This document shows, one piece after another, positions 1-8,291 of a stretch of 64,000 bases of DNA. A program made the position numbers and the translations under genes. The stretch's first letter is position 1. Every line of letters starts with the position of its first letter. Source of the stretch: JAVVHH01 sp964657565 (GTDB lineage Bacteria; Pseudomonadota; Alphaproteobacteria; Acetobacterales; Acetobacteraceae); NCBI GenBank assembly GCA_964657565.1, contig CAZZVQ010000014.1:6348-70347 (forward strand). The letters are read 5' to 3'. Below the pieces are notes generated by a model. The model was not told where the DNA came from. It did not search any database and was given only the letters and a program-made list of their open reading frames with translations.

Positions 1-921
1 CGCGTCACTGGCGGTTATCGCCTTCCTGCTCGGCACTGCGGGGGTTGTGCGCGGCAACGCCGCCCAGACTCTGCTGCCGTCGATCGTCGCCCGCGACGAC
101 CTGGAACGCGCAAACGGTCAGATGTGGAGCGCGGAACAGGTCATGGGGCGGTTCGTTGGACCACCCCTGGCAGGCGTGCTGATCGCCGCAGGAATCGTCG
201 TGCCGTTCGGGTTCAACGCCGCGACACTCGCGCTAGCGATCGGCATCGTCTGGCTGATCGCGCTGCCGGTCAGGCGGCCGACGGAACAGAAGAGCTTCTG
301 GCCCGCGCTGCTGGAGGGCTTGGGGTGGATGCGGCTTAACCCGGTGATCCCAAAACTCGCCATCATGGTGGGTGTGAGCAACGCGGTCTCGGTGGGTGGC
401 TCACGATCCTGGTGCTGTACGCGCAAGAGGTGCTGCACCTGACGGCGACTGGTTACGGGATCCTGCTGAGCTGCGCGGCGGCGGGCGGGGTGCTGGGCGG
501 GCTGATCGCGCCAGACATCGCGCGTCGGATCGGCATGCGCGCGAGCCTGGTCCTGGCCCTCGTCACCTTCGTCCTGCTGCACCTGTTACTTGGCCTGTTC
601 AGTTCGGTGGTGCTGGCCGGGCTCGCGCTGTTCCTCGAGGCGGCGGGAGGCATGCTTTGGAACGTCGTGACGGTTAGCTATCGTCAGCGGCTGATCCCGG
701 ATGACCTGCTCGGCCGGGTCAACTCGGTTTATCGCTGCTTCAGCTGGGGAGCGATGCCGTTTGGGGCCTTGGGCGGCGGCGCGTTGGTCTCGATGCTGGA
801 ACCTGCGTTCGGCCGTTCGGCGGCCCTCCATGCTCCCTACTTATTCGGCGCACTCATTTGCGTTGGGCTGCTGGTCTACGGGCTGCTGCGGCTCCGCTTT
901 GAGCAAAGAACCTTCGCTTAA
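1..921 (+). pseudogene. MFS transporter, 5' cut by window edge, frameshifted
   Basis: Two overlapping plus-strand frames together read as one major facilitator permease. Frame one runs from base 2 to about 395, with the loop PTEQKSF after several hydrophobic segments. Frame two continues from about 395 to 921, with WLTILVLYAQEV, then four or five membrane segments and the motif LIPDDLLGRVNSVYR, typical of the MFS_3/enterobactin-exporter-like group. The break lies in the G-rich stretch at 388-399 and needs one extra or missing base to restore the protein. The start lies left of the window. It is either a true pseudogene or a sequencing error in a G run; the substrate cannot be told. Confidence 0.75.
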
Positions 922-940
922 TCCCGCTTACCAAGGGGCA

Positions 941-1624
941 TCAGAAGCTGTCTCCCGCGGCACCCGCAAACCTCCGCATCCATCGCACCACCTCGTCCAG
1001 CATGTCAGCCAGCACTTGGTCATCTCTCCGACCGCTGCGCGCCGGCACGTGGGAGCTATGGTCGGCGTCGGCAATGCCGAACAGCGAGGCGGCGGGGGCA
1101 AGCCGAGCCAGGACATCCTCGATCAGCGCGAACTCGGCCAGCGCATCTTTCGTCCCCTGAAGAAAAAGCATCGGGACGTGCACGTCCGCCAGGTGGTTCG
1201 CTCGATCCGTCGACGGCTTGCCCACCGGATGGAGCGGGAAGCCAAAGAAGACCAGACCGTGCACTTCGAGCAGCGGATCGAGCGCCTGCGCTTGCGAGGT
1301 CATACGTCCACCGAACGACTTGCCGCCGGCGAACAGCGGGAGCGACCCGGCGGCGGCCAGAACGGCGGTCCGGACAGCTGCATGCGCCACCGGCGGCTGG
1401 TCCACCCGCTTCGACCCGGCCTCCATGTAGGGGAACTGAAAGCGCAGCGTGGAGACGCCGCGCTGGGCGAGGCCGTCAGCGACAGCCGTCATGAACGGAT
1501 GACGCATGCCCGCACCAGCCCCATGGGCCAGAACGAGGCACGCAAAGCCGTCTATCGCGTCGGTGCGTAGCGCAGAGACCGTTTTGGCGTCGGATAGGTT
1601 GAGGACCAGCTCGGAACTCTTCAT
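941..1624 (-). CDS. Alpha/beta hydrolase of the KANL3/TEX30-like family
   Basis: A 227-residue protein with the order of a small alpha/beta hydrolase: an early LAHGAGAGM oxyanion strand (about residues 32-40), the nucleophile elbow GGKSFGG with Ser103, a GTKDAL motif giving Asp160, and DADHSSH giving His189. The full catalytic triad is present, and no signal peptide or membrane segment is seen, so it is probably a cytosolic serine hydrolase. Its substrate is unknown. The minus-strand gene converges on the broken transporter at 1-921, with only 19 bases between their ends. Confidence 0.8.
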   Translation of the reverse strand: MKSSELVLNLSDAKTVSALRTDAIDGFACLVLAHGAGAGMRHPFMTAVADGLAQRGVSTLRFQFPYMEAGSKRVDQPPVAHAAVRTAVLAAAGSLPLFAGGKSFGGRMTSQAQALDPLLEVHGLVFFGFPLHPVGKPSTDRANHLADVHVPMLFLQGTKDALAEFALIEDVLARLAPAASLFGIADADHSSHVPARSGRRDDQVLADMLDEVVRWMRRFAGAAGDSF

Positions 1625-1793
1625 GCAGGCAACCTATTTGGGCGACCCCGCGGCCCATTTCAGCCGCCATCTCCAACCATAGGGCCAATGTCGACTTTCG
1701 GTTGGTCGGTGTCGGACGCCGGGGTCGCCGTTCCGTAAAGGTGGGAGCCGATCCGCATCTCGATGCGGCGATGGAGCATGTGCCTGGCGGACT

Positions 1794-2030
1794 CTACCGG
1801 CGCCCCGGCGCGAAGCGAACACCGACGCCGATCCCATCCTCATCGACCATTTGCACGCCCGCCCGCTCGAGAGCCTGGCGGATCGCGGCCAGAGTGGTCT
1901 CGCGCGGTCGGGCGGTCTCGTTCTCGATCATGTTCAGCGTCGCGGCCGAAATGGCGGCCTGGTGGGCCAGCGTCGACTGGGTCCACTTCAGCAGCCCACG
2001 TCCCGCACGGATTTGCGCAGTGGTGATCAT
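1794..2030 (-). CDS. Small XRE-family transcriptional regulator
   Basis: A 78-residue protein that is essentially one Cro/C1-type helix-turn-helix: ITTAQIRAGRGLLKWTQ, then the recognition region AAISAATLNMIENETARP, ending with a short basic tail. Single-domain XRE proteins like this often regulate themselves or a divergent neighbour. It is divergent from the RNA-processing locus at 2.1-5.6 kb. An imperfect palindrome 22 bases upstream of its start could be its operator. Bases 1625-1793 hold no gene I can support. Confidence 0.8.
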   Translation of the reverse strand: MITTAQIRAGRGLLKWTQSTLAHQAAISAATLNMIENETARPRETTLAAIRQALERAGVQMVDEDGIGVGVRFAPGRR

Positions 2031-2051
2031 CGCGGCACAGCCTAGCTGAAA

Positions 2052-2066
2052 TTAGAGAATTTCTAA
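2052..2066. promoter_or_regulatory. Candidate operator palindrome
   Basis: TTAGAGAATTTCTAA has half sites TTAGA and TCTAA around an AT-rich centre. It sits 22 bases before the start of the XRE gene and upstream of the structured RNA region transcribed the other way. A TTGACC at 2076-2081 with an AT-rich hexamer around 2099-2107 is a possible plus-strand promoter. The assignment rests on position and symmetry only. Confidence 0.35.
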
Positions 2067-2119
2067 AGTTTCGTATTGACCGTCCGCAACGAAACCCGGC
2101 ATATCCTCCCGCGACGGGC

Positions 2120-2530
2120 CGGATCGGGCTGGGTTATCTGAGAAATCACCCGGTCTGAGATATTATGACCGTCAACAAGTTAGGCGCGGGCCGAAGCTCG
2201 AGGGTTATCTGCCAAATGCAAGGCGGCACGAAAGTGCAACGCGTGCGTTGCCCGGAAACGGGCATACCCCTCGGCAACACCATGTCCGCGCCACTTTGCG
2301 TGCGTTGGCCCGGGCGGCGATGACATGACCGCCCGGTTTGGATGTGAAAGGAGACTATCGTGACAAGATTTACTCGACTGCATTGCGACGCGATGGGCTC
2401 CGGACGCTTCGGCCGACCGCAAACGAAATCGGCGCCAGAGCAGGCATGAACATCATTTCAGACATCACTCCGGCGGGCCGGAGCGCGAGGGTTATCTGGT
2501 CGCTCGGGGTTCGAATCCCCGCCGCCTAAC
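2120..2530 (+). ncRNA. Candidate Y RNA (YrlA-like) region upstream of rsr
   Basis: About 400 bases upstream of the Ro60-like gene have no convincing long gene but are rich in RNA structure. GGGTTATCTG occurs three times (2131-2140, 2202-2211, 2489-2498), and the last two share CGAGGGTTATCTG. Two neighbouring hairpins carry GAAA tetraloops: GCAC/GTGC at 2226-2237 and GCCCG/CGGGC at 2250-2263. An 8-bp hairpin lies at 2310-2336 and a tRNA-like module at the 3' end. Bacterial Ro proteins bind Y RNAs, and the YrlA class carries a tRNA-mimicking module and is encoded beside rsr and rtcB. The identity here is inferred from context and shape; the exact ends and the number of RNAs are unknown. Confidence 0.55.
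2468..2530 (+). ncRNA. tRNA-like module (D-like and T arms, no anticodon arm)
   Basis: Bases 2505-2521 form a textbook T-arm: a 5-bp stem CGGGG/CCCCG closing the 7-base loop TTCGAAT. Directly before it, AGCG (2482-2485) pairs with CGCT (2501-2504) around a 15-base loop containing GGGTTATCTGG, like a D-arm. GGCGG (2472-2476) can pair with CCGCC (2522-2526) as an acceptor-like stem, followed by TAACA. There is no anticodon arm, so it is not an ordinary tRNA. A competing 6-bp hairpin, CTCCGG-cggg-CCGGAG (2468-2483), would exclude the acceptor and D stems. The layout fits the tRNA mimicry described for bacterial YrlA RNAs. Confidence 0.6.
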
Positions 2531-2532
2531 AA

Positions 2533-2589
2533 GGCGGGAGCAACCCCTCGCCACAGCATGCCCGCCGGTCATTTGCGACACGAGGCGGG
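2533..2589 (+). promoter_or_regulatory. Mutually exclusive hairpins at the rsr start
   Basis: CCCGCC at 2561-2566 can pair with GGCGGG at 2533-2538 or with GGCGGG at 2584-2589. The second pairing ends two bases before the rsr ATG at 2592 and would cover its ribosome-binding region. This could couple RNA structure to Rsr translation. It is an inference from complementarity only. Confidence 0.3.
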
Positions 2590-2591
2590 CC

Positions 2592-4175
2592 ATGAAGCAC
2601 TATCTCTCCATCCTTGCGCGACGGGTCGCAGCGATCACTCCGCAGCACAGCCCGATCGCACGCACCGTACCGAACAGCGCGGGCGGGCACGCCTTCCCGG
2701 TCGACGACTGGACCCGGCTGGACCGCTTCCTCGTCCTCGGTTCGGAGGCGGGCAGCTACTATGCCAGCGAGGCCGCGCTCACGTGCGACAACGCCCAGGC
2801 CGTCCTGCGTGCGATCGCCAGCGATGGCGAGCGGGCCGTGTCGCGCATCGTCGCCGTCAGCGAGAGCGGGCGGGCGCCGAAGAACGACCCGGCGCTGTTC
2901 GCCCTGGCGCTCGCCGCGGCGGCCGATGACCTCGGCACGCGCCGTGCGGCGCTGGCCGCGCTGCCGCTCGTCGCGCGGACCGGGACGCATCTGTTCCAGT
3001 TCGCCGCCTTCGTCGAGGGGTCGCGCGGGTGGGGCCGGTCGCTGCGCCGGGCTGTGGGCGCGTGGTATGCCGCGCAGCCGGTGGAGCGGCTCGCCTACCA
3101 GTTGGTGAAGTATCGCCAGCGCGCGGGCTGGTCGCACCGCGACCTGCTGCGCCTATCCCACCCGGTGGTCGCCGAACCGGCGCGTGCGGCGATGCTGGAA
3201 TGGGCATGCCGTGGCACCGAGGGCGAGGTGCTGCCCGCGCTGGTCCGTGCCGCTGCCGAGCTCGGCCGGACCACGGATGCGGCAAATGCGGCGGCGCTGA
3301 TCCGTGCGCACGACCTGCCGCGCGAGGCGGTGCCGACGGCGCTGCTGAACGAGGCGGCGGTGTGGGCGGCGCTGCTCGAGCGCATGCCGTTGACGGCGCT
3401 GGTCCGCTCGCTGGCCAAGCTGACGGCGGTGGGCGTGCTGCGTCCGCTCGGCGAGCAGCTTCCGCTGGTGCTGTCGGCCCTCGGCGATGCCGATCGCATC
3501 GCCCGGGCTCGGCTGCATCCGTTGTCGATCCTGATGGCGCTGCGCACCTACGCGCAGGGTCGGGGGGATCGCGGCGGGCTGCAGTGGGAGCCGGTGCAGG
3601 CCGTGGTCGATGCCTTGAACGCGGCGTTCTACACCGCCTTCAAGATGGTCGAACCCACGGGCAAGCGGCTGTTGCTGGCACTGGACGTGTCGGGCTCCAT
3701 GGCTGCGGGTCGCGTCGCCGGGTCGTCGCTGACGCCGCGCGAGGCATCCGCAGCCCTGGCGCTGCTGACGGCGGCAACCGAGCCCCAGACCCACATCGTG
3801 GGGTTCGGGGCGACGATGGTGCCGTTGCGGCTGTCGCCGTCGATGCGTCTGGACGATGCGGTGCGTGCCGTGTCGGGCCTGCCGTTCGGGGCGACCGACT
3901 GCGCTCAGCCGATGCTGTATGCGCTGGAGCGGGGCATCTCGGCCGACGCGTTCGTTGTCTATACCGACAGCGAGACGTGGGCGGGGGCGATCCACCCCGT
4001 GCAGGCGCTGCGCCAGTATCGCGAGCGGACCGGCATTGCCGCGAAGCTCGTTGTGGTGGGGCTGGTGTCGAACGGGTTCAGCATCGCTGACCCGGACGAT
4101 GCCGGCATGCTGGACGTGGTCGGCTTCGACACCGCCGCGCCCGCCGCGATCGCGGATTTCATCCGCGGGACGTGA
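2592..4175 (+). CDS. rsr: TROVE-domain Ro60 ortholog (Rsr)
   Basis: A 527-residue protein with an N-terminal helical-repeat TROVE domain (about residues 15-350; landmarks NSAGGHAFPVDDWTRLDRFL and LVKYRQRAGWSHRDLLRLSHP) and a C-terminal von Willebrand A domain with the metal site DVSGS at 365-369. TROVE proteins form rings that bind misfolded small RNAs and Y RNAs; in bacteria Rsr works with exoribonucleases. It follows the putative Y RNA and lies 61 bases before rtcB, as in known rsr-Y RNA-rtcB loci. The length is normal for the family. The start was chosen as the first ATG that gives the usual N-terminus. The ribosome-binding site is weak and lies in a possible hairpin. Confidence 0.92.
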   Translation: MKHYLSILARRVAAITPQHSPIARTVPNSAGGHAFPVDDWTRLDRFLVLGSEAGSYYASEAALTCDNAQAVLRAIASDGERAVSRIVAVSESGRAPKNDPALFALALAAAADDLGTRRAALAALPLVARTGTHLFQFAAFVEGSRGWGRSLRRAVGAWYAAQPVERLAYQLVKYRQRAGWSHRDLLRLSHPVVAEPARAAMLEWACRGTEGEVLPALVRAAAELGRTTDAANAAALIRAHDLPREAVPTALLNEAAVWAALLERMPLTALVRSLAKLTAVGVLRPLGEQLPLVLSALGDADRIARARLHPLSILMALRTYAQGRGDRGGLQWEPVQAVVDALNAAFYTAFKMVEPTGKRLLLALDVSGSMAAGRVAGSSLTPREASAALALLTAATEPQTHIVGFGATMVPLRLSPSMRLDDAVRAVSGLPFGATDCAQPMLYALERGISADAFVVYTDSETWAGAIHPVQALRQYRERTGIAAKLVVVGLVSNGFSIADPDDAGMLDVVGFDTAAPAAIADFIRGT

Positions 4176-4236
4176 CCATCTCCGGCAGCCGAGACCCGGC
4201 TGCCGGAGTTTCAACTTGAAGCGAAAGGAGGCGGCC

Positions 4237-5592
4237 ATGCGTCGCCCGAGTGCCTACGAAACCCGTGCCCGCGAACTGGCGATTGCTGCTGGCCTCGATC
4301 CCGATGCCCGTGTGGCGCGTCCGGGTGAGATCATGTCCAAGGAGGGGGGCGCCCGCGGCTGGCCCGTCTGGTGCACGTTCCGCGATGCCGCCAAGGCGGA
4401 GCGGACCGACCGGCTGCTGGCCGCAGTCGAGCTGCCGGCGCAGCTGGACGCCTACAAGGATGCAGCGCTGACCGTGTTCGGCACGCACGAGGCCTCGACT
4501 CTCGGGCAGATGCGCAACTGCATGGGCGTGGGCAATGTCGTAAGTGGCGTCGTTTGTGCCGACGGCCACCTTGGCTACGCGCAGCCGGTCGGCGGCGTAA
4601 TCGCCTATGAGCGGCAGATCAGCATCTCCGGCGTCGGGTTCGACATCGGCTGCGGCAACATGGCCGTGCGGCTCGACACGCCGTTCGCCGCCATCGCCGA
4701 CCGGGTGCCCGCGATCCTGGCCGATGTGCGCCAGGTGATCTCGTTCGGCGTCGGCCGGGCCAACGCCGAACGGGTCGAGCATGCGCTGCTGGACGACGAC
4801 GAGGCGTGGGCAGCGTCCGACATGGGCGCCTACCGGCAGAAGGCGGCGGCGCAGCTCGGCACGGTCGGCTCGGGCAACCACTATGTGGACCTGTTGGTCG
4901 ACGAGGCCGGGTCCGTCTGGATCGGCGTCCACTTCGGCAGCCGCGGCCTGGGTCACACCACGGCCACGCGCTACTTGAAGGCCGCCGGCGGCAAGGACGG
5001 CATGCACGTCCCGCCCGCCGTGGTGGACGAGGACGGTGAGCTCGGCCGGCGCTACATCGCGGCCATGGAGCTGGCGGGTCGCTACGCCTATGCCGGGCGC
5101 GAGTGGGTGGTGGAGCGCGTGCGCCAGATCATCGGTGGCGCGGTGACCGACATGGTGCACAACCACCACAACTACGCCTGGCGGGAGACGCATGACGGGC
5201 GGGAGGTCTGGGTGGTGCGCAAGGGCGCCACGCCGGCTTGGCCCGGCCAGCGCGGCTTCGTTGGCGGATCGATGGGCGACGACGCCGTGATCATCGAGGG
5301 CATCGACAGCCCGGCGTCGGCCGCGGCGCTCTACTCCACGGTGCACGGTGCCGGGCGGCTATTCGGGCGCATGGCGGCCAAGCGGACATTCACCCGGGCC
5401 CAAATGGATGCTTGGCTGAAGCAGCGCGGCGTGCTGCTGGCGGGTGGCGATCTGGATGAGAGTCCGATGGCCTATCGCCGGCTGCCCGACGTGCTTGCCG
5501 AACACGCCGGCACCATCCGGGTGCTGCACACGCTGCGTCCGTTCGCGGTCGCGATGGCGGGCGAAGGCGAGTTCGATCCGTTCAAGGACTGA
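4237..5592 (+). CDS. rtcB: RtcB family RNA ligase
   Basis: A 451-residue RtcB-type ligase, which joins RNA 2',3'-cyclic phosphate or 3'-phosphate ends to 5'-OH ends using GTP and Mn2+. Visible landmarks are CADGHLGYAQPVGG, the metal-binding GFDIGCGN with Cys139, GSGNHYVDL, VHFGSRGLGH, the His-rich HNHHNYAW, GFVGGSMGDDAVI and VHGAGR with His370, the expected guanylylated histidine. The ATG has a strong AAAGGAGG eight bases upstream. With the Ro-like gene it forms a short RNA repair and quality-control operon. No rtcA cyclase or RtcR activator gene lies nearby, unlike the enterobacterial operon. Confidence 0.93.
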   Translation: MRRPSAYETRARELAIAAGLDPDARVARPGEIMSKEGGARGWPVWCTFRDAAKAERTDRLLAAVELPAQLDAYKDAALTVFGTHEASTLGQMRNCMGVGNVVSGVVCADGHLGYAQPVGGVIAYERQISISGVGFDIGCGNMAVRLDTPFAAIADRVPAILADVRQVISFGVGRANAERVEHALLDDDEAWAASDMGAYRQKAAAQLGTVGSGNHYVDLLVDEAGSVWIGVHFGSRGLGHTTATRYLKAAGGKDGMHVPPAVVDEDGELGRRYIAAMELAGRYAYAGREWVVERVRQIIGGAVTDMVHNHHNYAWRETHDGREVWVVRKGATPAWPGQRGFVGGSMGDDAVIIEGIDSPASAAALYSTVHGAGRLFGRMAAKRTFTRAQMDAWLKQRGVLLAGGDLDESPMAYRRLPDVLAEHAGTIRVLHTLRPFAVAMAGEGEFDPFKD

Positions 5593-5868
5593 GAGCTGGT
5601 CCGGGGTGGCGACGTCCCGGACCACAGCGACGGTCAACCGACCGTAGCTTCGCATAGCCGCCAAACTGACCACGAAATTGCCGGCCGTGAACAGACTGTC
5701 GGCTTTGGAGCTGCAAGGGTGAGCAAGCGGACATTCCCGTTGCTTGTCTTCTCGGCAGCTTCGACACAAAGCCGACTCTCGCTGTCCTCCCAACGGCCCC
5801 CAGGCTTTCCCGCAAACGATGGAGTTTCGGGAACGCGCTGCGGCAAGCCATCGGCAGCCCGGTGGCGT

Positions 5869-6522
5869 TCACGCATAGCGGGTACCCGAAAGCGCAGCCC
5901 GTGTGCCGGTAGTCCCACGATCGATCAAGGTCAGGAACATGCGCCTTGCCGCCTCCGCATCGCCCGTTGCCCTTAGCAGGGCGTGCGCGCGCGCAAATGC
6001 GATGCTCCACGTAGACGCAATAAGCGTAGCGCCGAGATAGGCGTCAGCATCGTCCTGCGGACGGCCGACCTCGTCGGCCAACACCGCCGCCAGCGCATAG
6101 ACGAAATCGTCGCGCATCTGACGTGCGCGCGCCTTCAGGGCTTCGCTCGCCAGCGAAGTCTCGACGAACGCCCGCGTCTCGGCGCACAACGGGAACATCG
6201 GGTGTTGCTGCGCGACCATGTTCTGCGCGAGCATCCCCAACGCCTCGATCGGCGACGTGCCCGGCGGTCGCGACCGAATGGCCTTGAACGCGACCTCCCG
6301 CGCCTCCTGCTCGCGGTCGAAGAACATGTCCTCCTTGCGAGGGAAGTAATTGAACACCGTCATCCGACCCACGTCGGCGGCCTCCGCGATCTCGTCGATC
6401 GTCACGCGGTCGAAGCCACGCGCCATGAAGAGGCGGGTGGCGGCATCGGAGATGGCTTGGCGGGTGGCGAGCCGCTTGCGGGTTCGTCGGTCAGCTGCGG
6501 ACTTCATCACTGCTTGCGCCAT
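5869..6522 (-). CDS. TetR/AcrR-family repressor
   Basis: A 217-residue regulator with a standard N-terminal TetR helix-turn-helix (about residues 12-60: KRLATRQAISDAATRLF, then VTIDEIAEAADVGRMTVFNYFPRKEDMF) and a variable ligand domain. It is divergent from the FAD monooxygenase at 6572 and probably represses it. A long inverted repeat in the 49-base gap overlaps the first ATG. If that repeat is the operator, the real start may be the internal Met at 6507. Bases 5593-5868, between rtcB and this gene, hold nothing I can identify. Confidence 0.88.
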   Translation of the reverse strand: MAQAVMKSAADRRTRKRLATRQAISDAATRLFMARGFDRVTIDEIAEAADVGRMTVFNYFPRKEDMFFDREQEAREVAFKAIRSRPPGTSPIEALGMLAQNMVAQQHPMFPLCAETRAFVETSLASEALKARARQMRDDFVYALAAVLADEVGRPQDDADAYLGATLIASTWSIAFARAHALLRATGDAEAARRMFLTLIDRGTTGTRAALSGTRYA

Positions 6523-6546
6523 TACATATACTCAGTACAATGTAAT
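6521..6546. promoter_or_regulatory. Candidate TetR operator
   Basis: ATTACAT (6521-6527) and ATGTAAT (6540-6546) are perfect inverted copies. Between them TACT-C-AGTA adds an inner palindrome. The site covers the annotated start of the TetR gene and lies just upstream of the monooxygenase gene, the usual place for a TetR operator controlling both promoters. Confidence 0.55.
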
Positions 6547-6571
6547 ATTCCATCCATTTTTAGGTTGTCCC

Positions 6572-7732
6572 ATGGCTCCGTCAATCATCGATTCTACTGC
6601 GCTGTCGACGAGCCATCGACACGTGCTGGTCAGCGGGGCTGGTTTTGCGGGGCTCGCAACCGCCTATTGGTTAAACCAGCTTGGGCACCGGGTCACGATA
6701 GTGGAAGCGGCGACGGCATTGCGTCGAGGCGGGACCCCCGTCGACATTGAGGGAGAGACGATCGATGTCCTGACCCGGATGGGGCTTATCGAGGCGATGC
6801 TTGCCAAGGCGCTTCCGCCTCGAGATTTTGAGTTCAAGGACGAGAATGATGTGACGTTGGGCGCGATGGAGGCAGACAGCGATCCGGCAGCGCAGGCGCG
6901 CTATGAGATTCACCGCGACGATCTGTTGGACCTCCTTATGGGCGCGCTGCCGGACGAGGTGGAGGTGCTGTTCGGTCGATCCATGGAACGCCTTGTCGAG
7001 AACCCGGACGGCGTATCGGTGACGCTAACCGACGGAAGCCAGCGTGACTATGCGCTGGTATTCGGGTGCGATGGGAATCGCTCGAACACGCGTCGGCTGC
7101 TGTTCGATGCGTGCGACCAGTTCACCTACTTCATGGGCGGGTACTTTTTCCTGAAAGTCGTGCCACATACTGGGCTGCTGCCAGCGAACCGGTCGCAGGT
7201 GTTCAGCGTGCCGGGCCGCACGGCGCTGCTTAACGGCTATGACGATCGCACCGATATCGGGTTCGGCTTCCGGACCGATCAAGAGATCAAGTACGATTAC
7301 CGCAACCGAGCTCAGCAGCGTAGCCTCATCCAGGCATATTTTGACGGCTTGGGATGGAAGGTGCCGGCGATGCTCGCGAGCGTAGAAGCCGCCGACGACT
7401 TCTACTTCGACAGGATCAATCAGATCAGGATGCCGTGCTGGTCCCGGGGACGTGTCGCCCTGGTCGGCGATGCGGGCTATTGCCTCTCGCCGCTCGCGGG
7501 CTTCGGCGGGTCGATGGCGATCATCGGTGCGGGCCGTATGGCGGATTGCCTCAAGCGCTATCCCGACGACCACGCCACGGCCTTCCGGCATTACGAGGAC
7601 GGGCTACGCCCCTTCGTCGAGGACGTGCAGCAACGGGCCGCCACCAGCGGTTTGGAGATGATGTTCCCCGCCGACGACGCCGAGTTCGCGGAACGGGACC
7701 GGAAACTCGCCGCGGGTGAAATCGACCTGTAG
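6572..7732 (+). CDS. FAD-dependent monooxygenase (TetX/PHBH-like)
   Basis: A 386-residue group A flavoprotein monooxygenase. It has the FAD-binding Rossmann motif VSGAGFAGLATAYWL near residue 15, an EAATALRRGG ribose-contact region, an internal GCDGNRSNTRR (DG motif) and the C-terminal FAD motif GRVALVGDAGYCLSPLAGFGGSMAI. It lacks the C-terminal membrane helix of some relatives. Enzymes of this group hydroxylate aromatic or polyketide substrates with NAD(P)H and O2. The start at 6572 places the Rossmann fold near the N-terminus. Divergence from a TetR repressor suggests induction by a xenobiotic or aromatic ligand. The substrate is unknown. Confidence 0.88.
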   Translation: MAPSIIDSTALSTSHRHVLVSGAGFAGLATAYWLNQLGHRVTIVEAATALRRGGTPVDIEGETIDVLTRMGLIEAMLAKALPPRDFEFKDENDVTLGAMEADSDPAAQARYEIHRDDLLDLLMGALPDEVEVLFGRSMERLVENPDGVSVTLTDGSQRDYALVFGCDGNRSNTRRLLFDACDQFTYFMGGYFFLKVVPHTGLLPANRSQVFSVPGRTALLNGYDDRTDIGFGFRTDQEIKYDYRNRAQQRSLIQAYFDGLGWKVPAMLASVEAADDFYFDRINQIRMPCWSRGRVALVGDAGYCLSPLAGFGGSMAIIGAGRMADCLKRYPDDHATAFRHYEDGLRPFVEDVQQRAATSGLEMMFPADDAEFAERDRKLAAGEIDL

Positions 7733-8291
7733 CGGCGAATCTTTCCCATGAAGAAACTGGAATGGTCCTTCGCGTCGCGCCAGGCTACGTCCGGATTCCA
7801 CCCATCCCGGCCATTGTTACGTAAGGTCGCTGTCCGTCAAACGACCAGAACCCGGCCACACATCGGTGGTCCGGAAAAAGGGATGCGAATGAGAGTAATC
7901 GGACAGATTGTACGTGACTCTGTTGCACGGATCACGGCTGCGTCCGCTGGGGTAAGATGATGCTCATGTCGTTCCCCGTCACTGTCCGGGGTGGGTTGTC
8001 GTCCCGTTCAAAGCCAATGCCGAGCGTCGCCATCACATTCCAAAGCAGCGTTCAACCCTTCCTCGACGTTCGCGTCGCCGTTCTCGACGGCACTCTGGAG
8101 AACTCGTTCCGCAAGCTTTATCCCAAATTCCGACCGGTCCGGTCTGAACAGCGCCGTAGCCTGAGTCCCCACCCTTATGCATGCTCTCGACGATGCCAGC
8201 GTCATCCATTCGATGATCCACAAAAAGTCGTTGACGTGAACATCGAGCGCGGGTGAATTTCGGTCCTAGACAAAGTGTCGGAAGGATCATC
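7733..8291. other. Intergenic stretch without a supported gene
   Basis: These 559 bases contain no gene I can defend. A minus-strand frame at 8008-8223 reads 71 residues with a plausible helical segment, but it has no recognisable family and no good ribosome-binding site. It may be the remains of a gene lost at the edge of the arsenic region. Confidence 0.5.

Noticed and set aside
2310..2336. 8-bp GC hairpin as a Rho-independent terminator
   Set aside because: It is followed by only three T residues and lies inside the putative RNA, so a structural role is as likely.
2360..2449. 29-residue GTG frame with AAAGGAG six bases upstream, inside the structured RNA region
   Set aside because: The ribosome-binding site is good, but the peptide is featureless and the region fits a non-coding RNA better. 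It could still be a leader peptide.
2481..2526. Canonical tRNA gene
   Set aside because: The T-arm is perfect, but there is no anticodon arm and no full 7-bp acceptor stem, so a tRNA mimic fits better.
8008..8223. 71-residue minus-strand frame
   Set aside because: Some helical character but no known family, start signal or neighbours to support it.
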